Shown one piece after another: positions 62,780 through 64,000 of a stretch of DNA of 64,000 bases. A program made the position numbers and the translations under genes. Position 1 is the first letter of the stretch. Each line of letters begins with the position of its first letter. Source of the DNA: Stigmatella ashevillena (lineage in GTDB: Bacteria > Myxococcota > Myxococcia > Myxococcales > Myxococcaceae); assembly GCF_028368975.1 (NCBI RefSeq), contig NZ_JAQNDM010000002.1, positions 1,922,001 to 1,986,000 on the forward strand, written 5' to 3'. The notes below the pieces were generated by a model. The model was not told the origin of the DNA, did no database searches, and was given only the letters and a program-made list of their open reading frames with translations.

Positions 62780-64000
62780 CTAGCGTCGGCCCGGTGCGGG
62801 GGGCACGGAGCGAGGCGGCGAGGAGGCGGGCGGCGGCGTCGAATTGCCTCCCAGGCGCACGGCGCTCAGCACCGCGGCCTGCCCGGGCTCGTCGAGGTGA
62901 ATGGGGACCTGGATGAAGAATTCCTGGATGCGCTGCCGGAACAGGGGCATCCGGCACTGCTCGCCGACCAGGAGCACCTCATCCACATCCCCTGGGAACA
63001 TCGTCTTCTGGCTGAGCACCTGTTCGCACAGGCGCAACGCCGAGTCGATGAGCGGCTTGGCCATCGCGTCCAGGTCCTTCCGGGTCAGGACCGTGTCGAA
63101 GTCTCCTGCCTGCCCTGCGGCGTTCACCGTGGCCAGGGGGACCCGGATCCGGGTCTCCGTCTGCTCAGAGAGCTGGATCTTCGCGAACTCCGCAGCGCCT
63201 GCCAGCCGGTAGAGGGCCGCCGGGTTGGTGCGGTCCGCCGCCAGCCGAACGCCCTGAGGAAACGAGCGCAGCAACCGCTCCAGCACGCGCTTGTCCAGTT
63301 CGAAGCCACACAGGGACACGTTGCCATCCGTGGCGAGCACCTGGCACTGGCGGGAGGAATACCGCACCAGGGACGCCTGGAAGTGGCCACCGCCCCAATC
63401 GCACACGATGGCGGTGCGCTCGGCCTTGCCGGGCCGCCGCGGGAAGGCGCCCAAGGCCACGGCGGTGGGCTCGGAGATGACACGCTCCAGGTGCAACCCC
63501 GCCAGGGCCGCCGCCGCCGCCATCGTCTGAGGCAGTGGGTCCTCCTTGCGCGTGGGCGGCACGGTGACCACCGCACGGTAAACGGGCTGGCTCAGGAAGT
63601 TCTGAGCCCGCTCACGCGCCTCGACGAGCAGCATGGCGGCCAGTTCCCGCGCGGCGAAGGTGCGGTTGCCCAGAACGGCCGCGGGCAGTCCGTCATCCCC
63701 TTTGACGAGCTGGCAGCGCAGCTGGTCGTACAGCCAGCGCATCTTCGGATCCCCGAAGGGAGCCGCCAGCAGCCCCTTGATGCCCCACGTGGCCAGCGCG
63801 GGCACGGAGGCCTGCTGCTGGCGGGCAGCGGCCCCCGTCACCACGCGGCCCCCGGGGCCGAGCGCCACGAACGAGGGCGTCCCATCCGAGCGCCCAGTGG
63901 GGACGCACACGGCCGCCCCCTGCTTGAGGACGGCGACGCGGCACGTCGTCGTCCCCAGGTCCACGGCGATGACGGGACCGAGGGAACGGGTCGAAGCTTC
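62780..64000 (-). CDS. Hsp70/DnaK-like ATPase (5' end off the window)
   Basis: At least 406 residues. The frame runs open to the right edge, and the residues before VDLGTTTCRVAV (TRSLGPVIA) look like normal Hsp70 N-terminal sequence, so the internal GTG at 63964 is not the true start. Nucleotide-binding features: VDLGTTTCRVAV (phosphate 1), VVTVPPTRKED, ISEPTAVALGA, VCDWGGGHFQASLV (phosphate 2, where DLGGG is canonical) and VDEVLLVGEQCRMPL (adenosine site). The C-terminus ends shortly after the ATPase domain in a Pro/Ser-rich tail, so the substrate-binding domain of DnaK is missing. Probably a specialised actin-fold ATPase rather than a general chaperone. Confidence 0.85.
   Translation of the reverse strand, partial: EASTRSLGPVIAVDLGTTTCRVAVLKQGAAVCVPTGRSDGTPSFVALGPGGRVVTGAAARQQQASVPALATWGIKGLLAAPFGDPKMRWLYDQLRCQLVKGDDGLPAAVLGNRTFAARELAAMLLVEARERAQNFLSQPVYRAVVTVPPTRKEDPLPQTMAAAAALAGLHLERVISEPTAVALGAFPRRPGKAERTAIVCDWGGGHFQASLVRYSSRQCQVLATDGNVSLCGFELDKRVLERLLRSFPQGVRLAADRTNPAALYRLAGAAEFAKIQLSEQTETRIRVPLATVNAAGQAGDFDTVLTRKDLDAMAKPLIDSALRLCEQVLSQKTMFPGDVDEVLLVGEQCRMPLFRQRIQEFFIQVPIHLDEPGQAAVLSAVRLGGNSTPPPASSPPRSVPPAPGRR

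Overview
The window is high-GC bacterial DNA with the gene content of a myxobacterium, probably of the Cystobacter/Stigmatella/Archangium kind. This assignment is an inference. It rests on a Ser/Thr protein kinase beside a myxobacterial-type sigma factor, a large polyketide/peptide assembly line, secreted polysaccharide hydrolases with carbohydrate-binding modules, and many short secreted proteins. I saw no rRNA, tRNA, CRISPR array, transposase or phage gene. Both ends cut a gene: a phospholipase D-like protein on the left and an Hsp70-like protein on the right.

Layout. 1-5.1 kb: PLD-like protein, three small secreted proteins (one with 30-bp tandem repeats), a protein acetyltransferase of the NDP-forming acyl-CoA-synthetase/GNAT type, and a DUF2845 protein. 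5.1-8.9 kb (minus): an M28 peptidase/membrane protein and a PLP-dependent decarboxylase. 9.2-13.4 kb (plus, divergent from the decarboxylase): a compact run of MATE exporter, CapA-like protein, acyl-homoserine-lactone/FeeM-like acyltransferase and heme-oxygenase-like protein, which may be a small-molecule pathway. 13.5-19.2 kb: M49-like peptidase, TauD-type dioxygenase, nitrilase-like protein, sialidase-like lipoprotein and an NADP oxidoreductase.

20.1-42.0 kb (plus) is a hybrid PKS/NRPS-like biosynthetic cluster. In order it encodes a hotdog thioesterase, a fused FAAL-acyl-CoA dehydrogenase-ACP, a membrane desaturase, a heme-oxygenase-like protein, a KS-AT protein, an ACP-aminotransferase-condensation protein, a free ACP, a stand-alone AMP ligase, and a fully reducing KS-AT-DH-ER-KR-ACP module ending in an alpha/beta-hydrolase domain. 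The likely logic is that a fatty acid is activated, desaturated while carrier-bound, extended by one malonyl unit, converted to a beta-amino acyl chain, condensed, extended again and released.

42.0-48.4 kb: a GH5 mannanase-like enzyme and a GH10 xylanase, divergently transcribed, then a Baeyer-Villiger-type flavoprotein. 48.7-52.0 kb: the most unusual locus. A 58-residue precursor-like peptide carries four Gly-Cys-Ile-Ser repeats written with different codons. A strong stem-loop follows it, then three tightly coupled genes: a PaaK/F390-synthetase-like adenylating enzyme, a GRDP-like protein with invariant-looking His/Cys residues, and an MFS exporter. It looks like a ribosomal peptide pathway of a type I do not recognise.

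52.0-64.0 kb: TPR-kinase and sigma factor pair, NlpC/P60-like secreted protein and a glycosidase-like protein that share one upstream promoter motif (GGGACG-N16-GTCTCT), an ECF sigma factor with its membrane partner, a 47-residue secreted peptide, a MEDS-domain histidine kinase and the Hsp70-like protein.
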